This document shows positions 25,850 to 34,509 of a stretch of 64,000 nt of DNA, piece by piece (the stretch's first letter is position 1; each line of letters starts with the position of its first letter). A model generated the notes under the pieces. It was not told the origin of the DNA. It ran no database searches and was given only the letters and a program-made list of their open reading frames with translations. Source of the DNA: CAWAPS01 sp963783945 (GTDB taxonomy: Bacteria; Actinomycetota; Acidimicrobiia; Acidimicrobiales; Palsa-688); assembly GCA_963783945.1 (NCBI GenBank), contig CAWAPS010000022.1, forward strand, positions 1-64,000, in the 5' to 3' direction. Position numbers and translations under genes: made by a program.

Positions 25850-26596
25850 GTGGACGACGCCGAGGCAATCGCCGCAGCGGGGGCGTTGGCGACGGCGATC
25901 GTGGACGCGGCGCGCGAAGGCGGTCCCGATTGCTGGATTCCGTCGTGCCCGGCTTGGCGCATGGCCGATCTGGTCCCTCACGTCGCTGGTGAGTACGCCA
26001 TCTGGTACTACGCCAACCTGACCGCGCCCCCCGACGAGGACCCGTTCGCGGCTGCTGCCATCGCGGCGCCGCCGTGCCCGTCCGATTACGACGCTGCGGT
26101 GGACTACCTGGAGCGGTACGCGGCGCGCTTTTGCGACCGAGCCGCCCAGGTTGATCTTGACGCGTCCGTCTGGGCCTACGCCCACCCAGCACCCGCTCGC
26201 TTCTGGTTGCGCATGACCATCGGAGAGGTCGCCGCACACGCGTGGGACGCCAAACGCGTGGTCGGGCATCCGAGCCCGCTGTCGGCGGATGTGTCGGCCG
26301 AGGCCATCGATCAGTTCGTCACGTTCATGCTTCATCGAGGGCAACCGAGTTTCCTGACGTCGTGGCTCCCGCCCTCCGAATCGCTGGCCATGACCGACAC
26401 CGACTTCGGCCACTCGTGGCTCCTCGAAAGCCGCGACGGGGACTTGCGCTGCAGCCGAGACCAGGCCGCCAGAGCCAGCGTCCGCGTTGAGGCCGCAGCC
26501 CAAGACCTTTACCTCGCTTGGTTCGGCCGGCAGGCCGCCAACGTTCGGATCACGGGGGACCCGGCAACCTTCCTCGCCTGGCGCAGCGACCACTAG
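25850..26596 (+). CDS. maleylpyruvate isomerase/mycothiol-dependent DinB-like protein
   Basis: 248-aa protein of the mycothiol-dependent maleylpyruvate isomerase superfamily (DinB-like four-helix bundle). The N-terminal CPAWRMADLVPHVAGEYAIW is the family's first block with the metal-binding His. MTIGEVAAHAWDAKRVVGHP carries the second (AxH) block, and the C-terminal sterol-carrier-like half ends DPATFLAWRSDH. GTG 25850 follows the cupin stop directly; the longer frame to 25805 would overlap the cupin. Mycothiol use fits an actinomycete. The shared operon suggests small-molecule turnover with the cupin. Confidence 0.75.
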   Translation: MDDAEAIAAAGALATAIVDAAREGGPDCWIPSCPAWRMADLVPHVAGEYAIWYYANLTAPPDEDPFAAAAIAAPPCPSDYDAAVDYLERYAARFCDRAAQVDLDASVWAYAHPAPARFWLRMTIGEVAAHAWDAKRVVGHPSPLSADVSAEAIDQFVTFMLHRGQPSFLTSWLPPSESLAMTDTDFGHSWLLESRDGDLRCSRDQAARASVRVEAAAQDLYLAWFGRQAANVRITGDPATFLAWRSDH

Positions 26597-26666
26597 CTGA
26601 CTTTCTCCCGTAGGGGTGGACTCGGAGCGGCGGACCCGGCCCGGCGCGGCCCCATGATCCTCCCGC

Positions 26667-26984
26667 TTATGTCGACGGCTCGGCGTCCGCGCTGGACAAG
26701 ACACCCGAGGCGATCACCACATTGCAGTTAGCCGCCGCCTGCCGAATCGGCCGAGCAACTCGGTAGTCGGGCGACGTGTACCACTCACGGGCCTTACCAA
26801 CGGACTCGAATTCTGCGATGACTGTGCGGGTCCCGGGCCATTCACCCTCGAGCACCTCCACCGCGTCCATCACCAACACCGCGCCGCCGTACGCCCTGAA
26901 GGAAGGCGTGGCCGCCTCGGCGTAGGCCATCATCCCCGCTTCGTTGTGAATCGCCTCTGTCACAATTATGTATCCCTTCGGCAC
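26667..26984 (-). CDS. DUF1330 family protein
   Basis: 105-aa ferredoxin-like-fold protein of the DUF1330 group. It starts MPKGYIIVTEAIHNEAGM and has the family's central block GGAVLVMDAVEVLEGEWPGT and the ending WYTSPDYRVARPIRQAAANC. GTG 26984 is preceded by a very good GAAGGAG with a five-base spacer. No function is established for the family. It is divergent from queD and convergent with the cupin pair. Confidence 0.82.
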   Translation of the reverse strand: MPKGYIIVTEAIHNEAGMMAYAEAATPSFRAYGGAVLVMDAVEVLEGEWPGTRTVIAEFESVGKAREWYTSPDYRVARPIRQAAANCNVVIASGVLSSADAEPST

Positions 26985-27263
26985 AAGTACTCCTTCGTCG
27001 TCGCATCTTCGACAGCTCATACATGCGGCTCGGGAGGCCCGGCGGATTGGTGACCCTGAGCCGACCCAGCCGGACGAGAAAATAGACGGTGTTCGCGAAA
27101 CCCTCTGTCTACATCCTCCGCCAAGGCTGGCATGGGGGAAGAGGCCGTGTACGCTTCCGCTGGTGCGAGCCCTACCCGATGAGCCCGGCTTGTACATCTG
27201 CACGCGAGACCCCCACGTCGGCTTCGAGAGGACGCGACCTGACGAGACGGAGGAGACGACGCT
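26985..27263. other. divergent intergenic region upstream of queD
   Basis: About 280 bases. A plus-strand frame that reads EPGLYICTRDPHVGFERTRP before entering queD out of frame looks protein-like but has no clear start. No preQ1 riboswitch was recognised by eye. Confidence 0.4.
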
Positions 27264-27635
27264 GTGGAAATCTTCAGGGAGTTCACCTTTGAGGCGGCCC
27301 ACAGGCTCCCCCACGTCCCCGCCGGTCACAAATGCGCGCGCCTTCACGGACACTCCTACCGAGTCGCGGTGCACGTCGAGGGACCAGTCGGCGAGGACAC
27401 CGGCTGGGTCAGGGACTTCGCCGAGTTGTCGTGCGCGTTCGCCCCGATCCTGGCTCGGCTTGACCACTACTACCTCAACGAGGTCGAGGGCCTCGAGAAC
27501 CCGACGAGCGAGGTGCTGGCGAAATGGATCTGGGATCACCTCCGGCCAGCAGTCCCTGATCTGTCCCAGGTAGTAGTTCGCGAGACCTGCATGTCCGGTT
27601 GCGTGTACCGAGGTGACCGTGACCGCTCGGAGTGA
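27264..27635 (+). CDS. queD: 6-carboxytetrahydropterin synthase-like protein QueD
   Basis: Zinc enzyme that converts dihydroneopterin triphosphate to 6-carboxytetrahydropterin, the first dedicated step to 7-deazaguanines. The 123-aa product keeps the zinc ligands and catalytic Cys: FEFTFEAAHRLP-like start (FREFTFEAAHRLP), HKCARLHGHSYRVAVHV, then LDHYYLNEVEGLENPTSEVL and VVVRETCMSGCVYRG with the substrate-binding Glu. GTG 27264 has GGAGGAG eight bases upstream. Its 3' end overlaps queC by 23 bases. queE and folE, needed to complete preQ0 synthesis, are not in the window. Confidence 0.9.
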   Translation: MEIFREFTFEAAHRLPHVPAGHKCARLHGHSYRVAVHVEGPVGEDTGWVRDFAELSCAFAPILARLDHYYLNEVEGLENPTSEVLAKWIWDHLRPAVPDLSQVVVRETCMSGCVYRGDRDRSE

Positions 27636-28287
27636 GGAGCTCGTCGTCCTGGCGAGCGGCGGAGTGGACAGCGCCATCCTGGTGGTGGATCAGGCTACGC
27701 AGGGCCAAATCGTTCATCCCATCTACGTCCGCTTCGGACTGGCGTGGGAGCGGGTCGAAGAAGCGCATCTGCGCCGCTTCCTCGATGGCGTTCCCGGTCA
27801 TGAGGGCATCCGGCCGCTCACCGTTCTGGAGCTGCCCATCGCGGATGTCTACGGCACCCATTGGAGCGTTTCCGGGACCGATACCCCCGATGAGACAACT
27901 CCGGACGATGCCGTTTACCTGCCAGGGCGGAACCTGCTGCTGCTGGCCAAGACGACCGTCTGGTGTGCCCTGCATGACGTAGGCAGGATCGCCCTCGGGA
28001 CGCTCCGGGGCAATCCGTTCACCGACGCCAGCCGCGAGTTCCTGTCCGGCTTGGCCCGTTCGGCCAGCCTGGCCCTCGGTCACCAACTTGAAGTCCTGAC
28101 GCCGTTCGCACAATTGAGCAAGGTGGAGGTGTTGGAGCGCGGCCGCGGCCTACCCCTCGAGCACACCTTCTCGTGTGTGGCACCTGTTGGCGCCGCGCAT
28201 TGCCGGACCTGCAACAAGTGCGCGGAGCGCCGCAAGGCATTCGCCGAGGCCGGGATGGACGATCGGACCTCTTACGCCGCCGGCTAA
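27613..28287 (+). CDS. queC: QueC-like 7-cyano-7-deazaguanine synthase family protein
   Basis: ATP-dependent enzyme that turns 7-carboxy-7-deazaguanine into preQ0. The PP-loop is LVVLASGGVDSAILV, and the zinc cysteines near the end are intact (CVAPVGAAHCRTCNKCAERR). LPGRNLLLLAKTTVW is the adenylation-site block. One family landmark differs: the usual YSGYPDCR stretch reads GNPFTDASREFLSGL here, so this is a divergent QueC whose substrate may not be the standard one. 224 aa is a normal length. It overlaps queD, and the GT9-like gene starts two bases after its stop. Confidence 0.85.
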   Translation: MTVTARSEELVVLASGGVDSAILVVDQATQGQIVHPIYVRFGLAWERVEEAHLRRFLDGVPGHEGIRPLTVLELPIADVYGTHWSVSGTDTPDETTPDDAVYLPGRNLLLLAKTTVWCALHDVGRIALGTLRGNPFTDASREFLSGLARSASLALGHQLEVLTPFAQLSKVEVLERGRGLPLEHTFSCVAPVGAAHCRTCNKCAERRKAFAEAGMDDRTSYAAG

Positions 28288-28289
28288 CC

Positions 28290-29183
28290 ATGCGCCGCAC
28301 ACTTATCGCCCCTGTGTCGTTCGGGCTCGGGGATCTCGTAGTTTCCCTTCCTCCGATCCAGGCGCTGATCGAGGACGATCCACCGGTGTGGTTGGTCGCC
28401 CGGGCGCCCTCGCAGCGACTCCTCGCCGAACGTATCGGAGGTTTGGCCGGAGTGGTCGACGAGGCCGAACTCGCAGGCGGACCCGCGGACCGATTCATAG
28501 ACCTCCGCGACCATCCGCTCCAGCGAGACTTCTGGTGGGGGTCAGATGCCTTTGAGGCCGAGTTCGGCCGCCTCAATATCAACGACATCCTCCAGCGAAT
28601 CTGCTGCGACCTTGGCATCAATTCCGACTTCAGCCGCCCGGTACCACTCCAGTCCAACCCTCCTGCCGGTCTCGGCCACACTGTTCTCCTGGTGCACGAA
28701 ACGGACGGCGCCGACAAGAGCTGGTCGGCAAATCACTGGGCCGCCGTCGCCACCATTCTTCGCTCAGATGGCCACGACGTCGCTCAGGTACTGAGAGAGA
28801 AGGGCCCGTCGCCGTTAGACCCCATCGGCATTCCGGCGTTGGTTGTGCCCACACCGGCGGACGCGGTCGACGTGTTGTCTGCCTGTCGGGGAGTTATCGG
28901 CGTCGATACCGGGCTGACTCACATCGCCGCTCAGCAGAGAACGCCAACTGTCACCATCTGCCGGCCGAGCTCCGTGTATGTTCGACCATGGCCGCACTGC
29001 GCCGCGCTTCGGGGCGCCAGGTGCACGGACCAATGCCTCGACTCCGAGACGAGGTACGCCTACAACCAAACGGTCAGCCTTCGAGACTTTCGCCCTCCGC
29101 TACGGCGCTGTCCGTCGGGGGCACCGTGCCTGGCCGCCACCCGGCCAGAGGAGGCCGTCAATCTCCTCCGGGAGCTCCTGTGA
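28290..29183 (+). CDS. GT9 (heptosyltransferase-like) glycosyltransferase
   Basis: 297-aa GT-B protein of family 9. The N-terminus MRRTLIAPVSFGLGDLVVSL has the GLGD(L/V) turn and PPIQALI of ADP-heptosyltransferases. The donor domain has LLVHETDGADKSWSANHWAA (the KxWxxxxW block) and GVIGVDTGLTHIAAQQRTPT, the VDTGxxHxAA signature. The length is about 20-50 residues short of LPS heptosyltransferases. In a Gram-positive lineage without LPS its substrate is open; the coupling to queD-queC (2-base gap) and to the propeller gene (GTGA overlap) is unusual. Confidence 0.8.
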   Translation: MRRTLIAPVSFGLGDLVVSLPPIQALIEDDPPVWLVARAPSQRLLAERIGGLAGVVDEAELAGGPADRFIDLRDHPLQRDFWWGSDAFEAEFGRLNINDILQRICCDLGINSDFSRPVPLQSNPPAGLGHTVLLVHETDGADKSWSANHWAAVATILRSDGHDVAQVLREKGPSPLDPIGIPALVVPTPADAVDVLSACRGVIGVDTGLTHIAAQQRTPTVTICRPSSVYVRPWPHCAALRGARCTDQCLDSETRYAYNQTVSLRDFRPPLRRCPSGAPCLAATRPEEAVNLLRELL

Positions 29184-30256
29184 TCACCCGGCTCGTTCGC
29201 GCCGAAGTCGACGCCCGGGCCGACGCTGGGGTACGCAACAGCCAGCCCGAAGGGATCGGCCGCGTCGTGGCCCTTCGCGACCTGGTCTGCTGGAACAACC
29301 TAGGGCGCAACGTGATCTTCGCAGACCGCGGGCTCCGCCCTCTCGCCGTCTTCGGGACGACCCTGTATCCAGATGACGACGAGGCCTCGCAATACGACCT
29401 CGACGTCCACTCCATCCTGGATGTACCCGACTTCGACCTGGTGGTCGTCCTGAACCATTTCGGGACCGTCCGGGCTTTCCGGCGCGCCGACCTCCTGGGA
29501 CACGCCGACGGACGGCTCGTGACGCCGACGTCCGTGTGGACGTTCGTCGCCGACGTTGAGCGAACGATCGCGGTCGCCGGGCACCTGGTCGGCTCGGCGC
29601 CCCGATCGGATGGCGCGTTCGGTCTCCTTGTGTCCGATCTCCTCGACGGCATCCCAGACCGAGCCAGCATTCCCACCAGATTGTGCGAGATCACCTTCGG
29701 CGAGGTCACCGCGCTTGGTGTCGTCTCGTCGCCCGACCATCCTCTCATCGCCGTCGGAGGCGACGGGAAGCTGGTGTTGATTCCCTTTGTGGCCGGCGAG
29801 GTAGGGACGCCTACGTGGGAGGTGGATGTCGGGTTTCGGGTGGCAACGATCGCCTGGCACGGCGGTGAGCTTTGGGCCGCCGGGCCCGACCGCGGAGCGG
29901 CGGTCGATGACTACGACTGGGAGAGCCTCCGGGGGGGCGGGTTCGCGGCGCTTGACCCCGCAGACGGCAAGACCGTCATCAGTGGCCGCTTGCCGCATGA
30001 GGTCGCATGGGGCACCGGTGGCGTTGCCGTGGCTCCGTTCGGCTCAATGCTGGCGGTCGCCGATCGCACCGGGTGCCTTCACCTGGTCGACCCTTACACC
30101 GGGACCATCCGCCGTTCGACATCCCCTCTCTCCAGCACGTCCCTTGGCATCGCCCACCTGGCCGTCGTCGGCCGTAGAGTGTTGTGCGGGTTCAACCGGG
30201 GCGGGTACCGCCTTCACTCCTTTGCCGAGCCCGCCGCCGCTGCGGACGGTCCGTAG
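29180..30256 (+). CDS. beta-propeller (WD40-like) protein
   Basis: 358-aa protein with repeating blade-like segments ending in Trp or Phe: LIAVGGDGKLVLIPFVAGEV, IAWHGGELWAAGPD, FGSMLAVADRTGCLHLVDPY. The N-terminal part (WNNLGRNVIFADRGLRPLAV) is similar in style. There is no signal peptide, so it is cytosolic. GTG 29180 overlaps the GT9 stop. A propeller coupled to a glycosyltransferase and QueC suggests a binding or scaffolding role. It has no catalytic motif I recognise. Its 3' end overlaps the convergent DUF4254 gene by about 40 bases. Confidence 0.65.
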   Translation: MITRLVRAEVDARADAGVRNSQPEGIGRVVALRDLVCWNNLGRNVIFADRGLRPLAVFGTTLYPDDDEASQYDLDVHSILDVPDFDLVVVLNHFGTVRAFRRADLLGHADGRLVTPTSVWTFVADVERTIAVAGHLVGSAPRSDGAFGLLVSDLLDGIPDRASIPTRLCEITFGEVTALGVVSSPDHPLIAVGGDGKLVLIPFVAGEVGTPTWEVDVGFRVATIAWHGGELWAAGPDRGAAVDDYDWESLRGGGFAALDPADGKTVISGRLPHEVAWGTGGVAVAPFGSMLAVADRTGCLHLVDPYTGTIRRSTSPLSSTSLGIAHLAVVGRRVLCGFNRGGYRLHSFAEPAAAADGP

Positions 30257-30793
30257 AGCTTTAACGATTCGTAGCGCAGGAACCGCCGCGTTCCAGCTCG
30301 CAGCTCATCCAGATAGAAATCCAGGGCGAGCGGACAAGGCCACAACCTGTGACTCGAGCGCGACCGTCCGATCCGCGAACCCCGGATCGCGAGAGGACGC
30401 CGCGGCGGTGCGGGCCCGCCTGATGACGAGCACCGACAGGCGATCCAGGACCATGCCGGGGCTTTCCGTTGCGATCGGGGCGGTAGCGGGCTGGGAGAGC
30501 AAGGAGTCGATGGCGGCGTCGATATTCTCGACCAAGCGATGACGCGCCAGGTTGAGCTGATCGATCTCTCGCTTGGCGTTTGCGACTCTCGTGTCGCTGG
30601 CGCCGGGGTCGCGAGTCGTGTCTTCCAAGTCCCACTGCCTCAGGTTGGAATCCACCAATTCCAGAATAAAGGTGGTCCAGGCGAGTTCGTCGGTTGCCCA
30701 GGCGACCGCCGCAGGCTTCCCTCCCCCTGTCACGGCCCGCTCCATCTGCGCGACGATCTCGGCGGCACGGGGCAGCGCCAGGTGCCTGCTCAC
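30214..30793 (-). CDS. DUF4254 family protein, frame-disrupted at the 3' end
   Basis: Small helical protein of the DUF4254 family, often found beside GT9 enzymes in other bacteria. Hallmarks: AVAWATDELAWTTFILELVD, KREIDQLNLARHRLVENIDA, and TESPGMVLDRLSVLVIR. The listed frame stops after ALSARPGFLSG. A one-base slip at about 30320-30330 restores LDELRAGTRRFLRYESLKLY, the usual end, with a stop at 30214. GTG 30793 overlaps the stop of the upstream flavoprotein. No biochemical role is known. The nearby GT9 gene makes a joint function likely. Confidence 0.72.
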
Positions 30794-31770
30794 GCTGTCG
30801 GCCTGGCCGGAAAAGGCCCGTCTCTCTCGAGCCGGTTCGGATCGCTCCCGGTTCCACCCTGGAGGTACCGGAGGATCGTTCGCGACACAAGGGAACCCTG
30901 CCCTAGGGCATGCGACACGCGCCAGTAGGCTCCACTGACCACGTCGCCGGCGGCGAACACGCCCGGACAAGACGTGCGCAGTTCGCGATCGGCGATGATG
31001 AAACCCCGGCGATCAAGGTCCAGTTGCCCGCGGTACATCTGGGTGGACGGATCCCGAGAGATCTTGACCACCAACCCGCCGGCTGCCACCGTTCTCCGCT
31101 CTCCGGTCGCGGCGTGGGTCAAGGTAACGCTTTCCAGACGCCGGCCCCCGGCCACCGACTCGACCTCCCATCCCGGCAGGTCCTCGATGCGCTTCTCGGC
31201 ACGAACCTGAGCGATGATGTCGTGCCTTGCCGTCAGTTCGGGTGACCGGTGGGCGAGGATCACCGACGAGGCCGTAGAAGCCAGAAACAGGGCGTCCAGA
31301 GTGGCGCTGTCGCCGCCCCCGACAACCACGACGGGCCGTCCGGCGAAGTGGTCGGGCTCGCTCTCCACCTCATATGTGACGTCGCCTCCGAACGACCCGT
31401 TCATCGCAACGGGTAGGTGCTGGGGCGTCGTGCCCGTTGCTATGAGCACCGCTCTCCCGTAAAGGCGTTGCCCGCCTGCTTGAATCCACCCGTCCGCCAG
31501 GCCCACCGCGGTGACGGGGTGTTGGAGTCGAACGCGATCCCCGAGCGGCTCAGCAGCCCTCTGCAACCCCGCTTGTAGGGCTCGACCGTCGGCATACCGA
31601 CCTGTGGCCACGTTACGCACCGAGTGAGAGATCTCGATCAATTGGCCGCCGAGCGTCGAGGCGGTTTCGACCAGAAGGACGTCAAGATTGATGTCCTTGC
31701 ATTCGAGCGCGGCGTTGACTCCGGCGGGTCCGCCTCCGACGATCACGACGTCGTGCTTAGGTTCGGTCAC
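30790..31770 (-). CDS. thioredoxin-reductase-like NAD(P)H flavoprotein (ferredoxin-NADP reductase type)
   Basis: 326-aa two-domain FAD/NAD(P)H oxidoreductase. The FAD site is HDVVIVGGGPAGVNAALECK, the NADPH site VVVVGGGDSATLDALFLAS, and the C-terminal FAD contact CPGVFAAGDVVSGAYWRVSH. The redox CxxC of thioredoxin reductase is absent: the corresponding loop reads GDVTYEVESEPDHF. It should therefore reduce a ferredoxin, flavodoxin or other acceptor, as TrxR-type ferredoxin-NADP reductases do. GTG 31770 follows GGGATGGGAGCA. The frame is open to 31866. It is translationally coupled to DUF4254. Confidence 0.82.
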   Translation of the reverse strand: MTEPKHDVVIVGGGPAGVNAALECKDINLDVLLVETASTLGGQLIEISHSVRNVATGRYADGRALQAGLQRAAEPLGDRVRLQHPVTAVGLADGWIQAGGQRLYGRAVLIATGTTPQHLPVAMNGSFGGDVTYEVESEPDHFAGRPVVVVGGGDSATLDALFLASTASSVILAHRSPELTARHDIIAQVRAEKRIEDLPGWEVESVAGGRRLESVTLTHAATGERRTVAAGGLVVKISRDPSTQMYRGQLDLDRRGFIIADRELRTSCPGVFAAGDVVSGAYWRVSHALGQGSLVSRTILRYLQGGTGSDPNRLERDGPFPARPTA

Positions 31771-31860
31771 GCTGCTCCCATCCCCATGTGAACCATAGCC
31801 GGGCCGGCCCACGGGAGGAACGCTGCGCCCGCTGCACCACCGACTGACCGGGCGGCTCAT

Positions 31861-31882
31861 GACCAACGTTTTTCCTGGTCAG
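31861..31882. promoter_or_regulatory. short palindrome upstream of the flavoprotein operon
   Basis: TGACCA and TGGTCA arms separated by about ten bases (ACGTTTTTCC), located some 90 bases upstream of the flavoprotein start. It could be an operator half-site pair or a small terminator hairpin for the downstream-facing gene. Confidence 0.3.
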
Positions 31883-31932
31883 AGGCAGTGGGTCCATTGG
31901 TAGACGCCCGGTGATTGGCTGTCTCCCGGATC

Positions 31933-32883
31933 TCAGATCTCGGTGACCGCCTGCTTGAACGCTTCAACCCACGGCGTCAGGTAGTCCTCGGCCGCTTGGT
32001 ACCCGGGGGGGATGGGGAGGAAGGCGTCAACATTTGTCACCCCGGCCTCGACGAGTGGCACGAGACTCTCCATCGATGCATGCACCTGAGGCAGGCCGTC
32101 GCTGTCGGTGACCAGCGGCAGATGTCCCATGACCTCTATTTCGCCCGGATCCCGCCCGAGGGCGGAGACCGCTTCGCGCATCCGGGGGATCGCCTCCACC
32201 ACGTTGTCCTGCTCCTGGCCCCACGGATTCCAGCCGGTTCCGAAACGGGCCAGACGCCGCATCGACCCGTGGTTGACCGTTCCACTGACCCACAGAGGCA
32301 CCCCGCCCGGTTGCACCGGCTTTGGCCGCATGTGGATGGCGTCGAAGGACAGTTCCGGTGACGAGTAGCTGGCGGGCGACTGGGTCCACAAGGTCTGGCA
32401 CACCTCGAGCGTGTGATCGAGCAGCCTGCCCCGCCGCTCGAAGTCGAGCCCGGCTGCCGAGTACTCCTCGCGTTGCCAGCCGATGCCGACGCTCAATTCG
32501 GTCCGACCGCCCGACACGACGTCGAGGGTGGCCACCGCCTTGGCCAGCACGATGGGTCGACGAAGCGCCGCGAGCATGAGGCTATTCATGATCCGGACCC
32601 GCTCGGTGACGGCGCACAACACGGCCATCGAGACGATCGGGTCGGGGAAGGAGGCATCCGGGCCGATGTCCAGCTTGCCACCCGAGCGGCCCCCGAGTTC
32701 CGGACGGCTGTAGGCCTCGAGGTGCTCACCGAAGACGACATGCTCCCCCGAGACGATGACCCGGTCCGCCCCGGCCGCCTCCGCGGCGCGCGCCTGGTCG
32801 ATGATCTCACGCCAGCGAGCCGGGTGGTCCGCCTCGCGTGTGATAACCCTGATCCCGAACTTCGGAGTGCGGCTCATCGCCAC
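31933..32883 (-). CDS. LLM class F420-dependent oxidoreductase
   Basis: 316-aa luciferase-like TIM-barrel oxidoreductase of the actinobacterial F420-dependent group. Family blocks: MSRTPKFGIRVITRE (first strand), EAAGADRVIVSGEHVVFGEH, DPIVSMAVLCAVTERVRIMN, RRPIVLAKAVATLDVVSGGR and VGIGWQREEYSAAGLDFERR, with GVPLWVSGTVNHGSMRRLAR later. The start is GTG 32883 or ATG 32877. The nearest neighbours do not reveal the substrate. F420 rather than FMN use is an inference from the subfamily. Confidence 0.85.
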   Translation of the reverse strand: MAMSRTPKFGIRVITREADHPARWREIIDQARAAEAAGADRVIVSGEHVVFGEHLEAYSRPELGGRSGGKLDIGPDASFPDPIVSMAVLCAVTERVRIMNSLMLAALRRPIVLAKAVATLDVVSGGRTELSVGIGWQREEYSAAGLDFERRGRLLDHTLEVCQTLWTQSPASYSSPELSFDAIHMRPKPVQPGGVPLWVSGTVNHGSMRRLARFGTGWNPWGQEQDNVVEAIPRMREAVSALGRDPGEIEVMGHLPLVTDSDGLPQVHASMESLVPLVEAGVTNVDAFLPIPPGYQAAEDYLTPWVEAFKQAVTEI

Positions 32884-33308
32884 GATAGTCTTCCGTCGCC
32901 CTCAACCCGACAAGCCATAGGTTGAGGTGAAGTCAATCACAGCCGTGATGGCCGCTTACGCCGGGCCGGAGCGGGTCAGCCAGAAGGTCACTGTGCTCGC
33001 CCATCGCACCTGACGCTGCACCGGTCAGCTCCTGGAGATTTGGGGAGATCACCGGGCAGGATGGCGCGGTGGACCGCCCCATCGATTGCCTGATCCTCGC
33101 CGAGGAGAACATGCAGTTTCTCTACGGCCGCTGACACTTCCCGCCTCGGTCGGGCAGGGATTCACCCGCACGGAGAGGAGGACGGTCGACCGGCCACACC
33201 GGTGGAGCTAGAGTTAATAGACACTCACTCACTTCGGGGGACGGGCTTCATGGCGCTCAACTGGTTCGGTTCAGTCGACCACCGATCTTTGGCGCCCGCC
33301 GGGAAAGG
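32884..33308. other. divergent intergenic region without recognised gene
   Basis: About 425 bases between the F420-type oxidoreductase and the P450, expected to hold both promoters. No open frame with a recognisable domain and no strong repeat was seen. Confidence 0.5.
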
Positions 33309-34509
33309 ATGGCCATCGTGACTCGAAAGCAACTGGACACCAATTTCTTCGATCCTTCCTACGTGGAGGACCCCTTCCCCCTCTACGAGGAGATTCGGGC
33401 CGTCGGGAACGTGGTGTGGAACGACGTTCTCGGGGGATGGGCGGTGGTCGGCTACGACGAGTGCCTCTCCGTCGTGACCAACGCCGGAGGCCACTTCGTT
33501 CAGCTCTCCGGGGACCCGGAGCTCACGTTCTGGTTCGAGGCTCCCAACATGATCGGTGTCGACGGACCGGAGCACCGACGCCTCCGGGGGGCCTTGGCCC
33601 CGCTTTTTACCCGGAGTGCGGTCGCCAAGTGGGAGACGCGGATCAGCGAGGTGGTCAAGGAGCTGCTCGCCCCGCTGGTCGCCGGGAACGACAGCTTCGA
33701 CCTGATCGCCGACTTCACCACCCTTCCGACCCTCATCGTCTCAGAGATGCTCGGTGTGCCTGAAGCGCGCTACGACGACTTCCAGCGGTGGTCGCACGAC
33801 ATCGTCACCAATCTGTCATTCGGGCACGAGGACGCTGAGAGCCTCGAGATCCTGCGCCGGGCTGCGACTGAGATCAACGCCTACTTCAAGGAGGAGATCG
33901 AGCGTCATGAGCGCGAGCGCCCTGATGACCTGCTGACGACCATGCTGGAGCTGGAGGGCAAGGATGCCATGACCAGCGAGGAGATCCGCTCGACGTCTGT
34001 CCTTCTACTGGCCGCGGGGTACGACACGACGGCCAAGACGATGTCCAACTCCCTGATAGCTCTGGAGCGCAACCCGGACCAGCGCCGCTTGGTCGCGGAG
34101 GATCTGTCACTGTTGCCGGCCGCCATCGAGGAGAGCCTGCGGTGGTTCGGGCCCGTCCAGTGGTTGCCCCGACGGGCCGTCTCCGACGTCGTTCTGGATG
34201 GGATGGAAGTGTCCGACGGGCGAGACCGTGTACGTATTCAGCGCCGCCGCCAACCGGGATCCGAGGCGCTGGGACTATCCCGAACGATTCGACGTCAGGC
34301 GGGAATCGAAATCGCATCTTGCCTTCGGTTACGGGCCGCACCTGTGCCTGGGGGCCCCGCTGGCTCGGCTGGAGACAAAGGTGGCCCTGGAAGAGTTGCT
34401 GCGGCTGGCTCCGGAATACCGCCTGCGTGATCTCGACTTCGGCCGGTCGATGTTCATCCGAGGACCAGAACGTGGAATCGTGGAAGTGGGACTCAGAGCC
34501 AGTGCCTGA
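33309..34509 (+). CDS. cytochrome P450, frame-disrupted
   Basis: Bacterial class I P450 of about 400 residues. The N-terminal half to about 34205 is in frame 1: FFDPSYVEDPFPLYEEIR, the I-helix VLLLAAGYDTTAKTMSN (AGYDTT oxygen-activation motif) and ExxR at AIEESLRW. The C-terminal half is one frame over: TGETVYVFSAAANRDPRRW, then the heme loop HLAFGYGPHLCLGAPLARLE with the axial Cys. One surplus base at about 34215 (GAAGTGTCCGACG) separates them. Every landmark is present, so a sequence error is likely. No ferredoxin gene is adjacent; the reductase-like gene at 31 kb is a candidate partner. Confidence 0.85.

Noticed and set aside
26985..27263. preQ1 riboswitch upstream of queD
   Set aside because: No recognisable compact pseudoknot or A-rich tail by eye, and a very good Shine-Dalgarno is freely exposed.
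27613..28287. QueC as part of a Qat or type IV CBASS defence system
   Set aside because: No ATPase, TatD nuclease, cyclase or TGT-like partner is adjacent.
31890..31930. tRNA-like sequence near GGTCCATTGGTAGACGCC
   Set aside because: No cloverleaf or T-arm could be formed.
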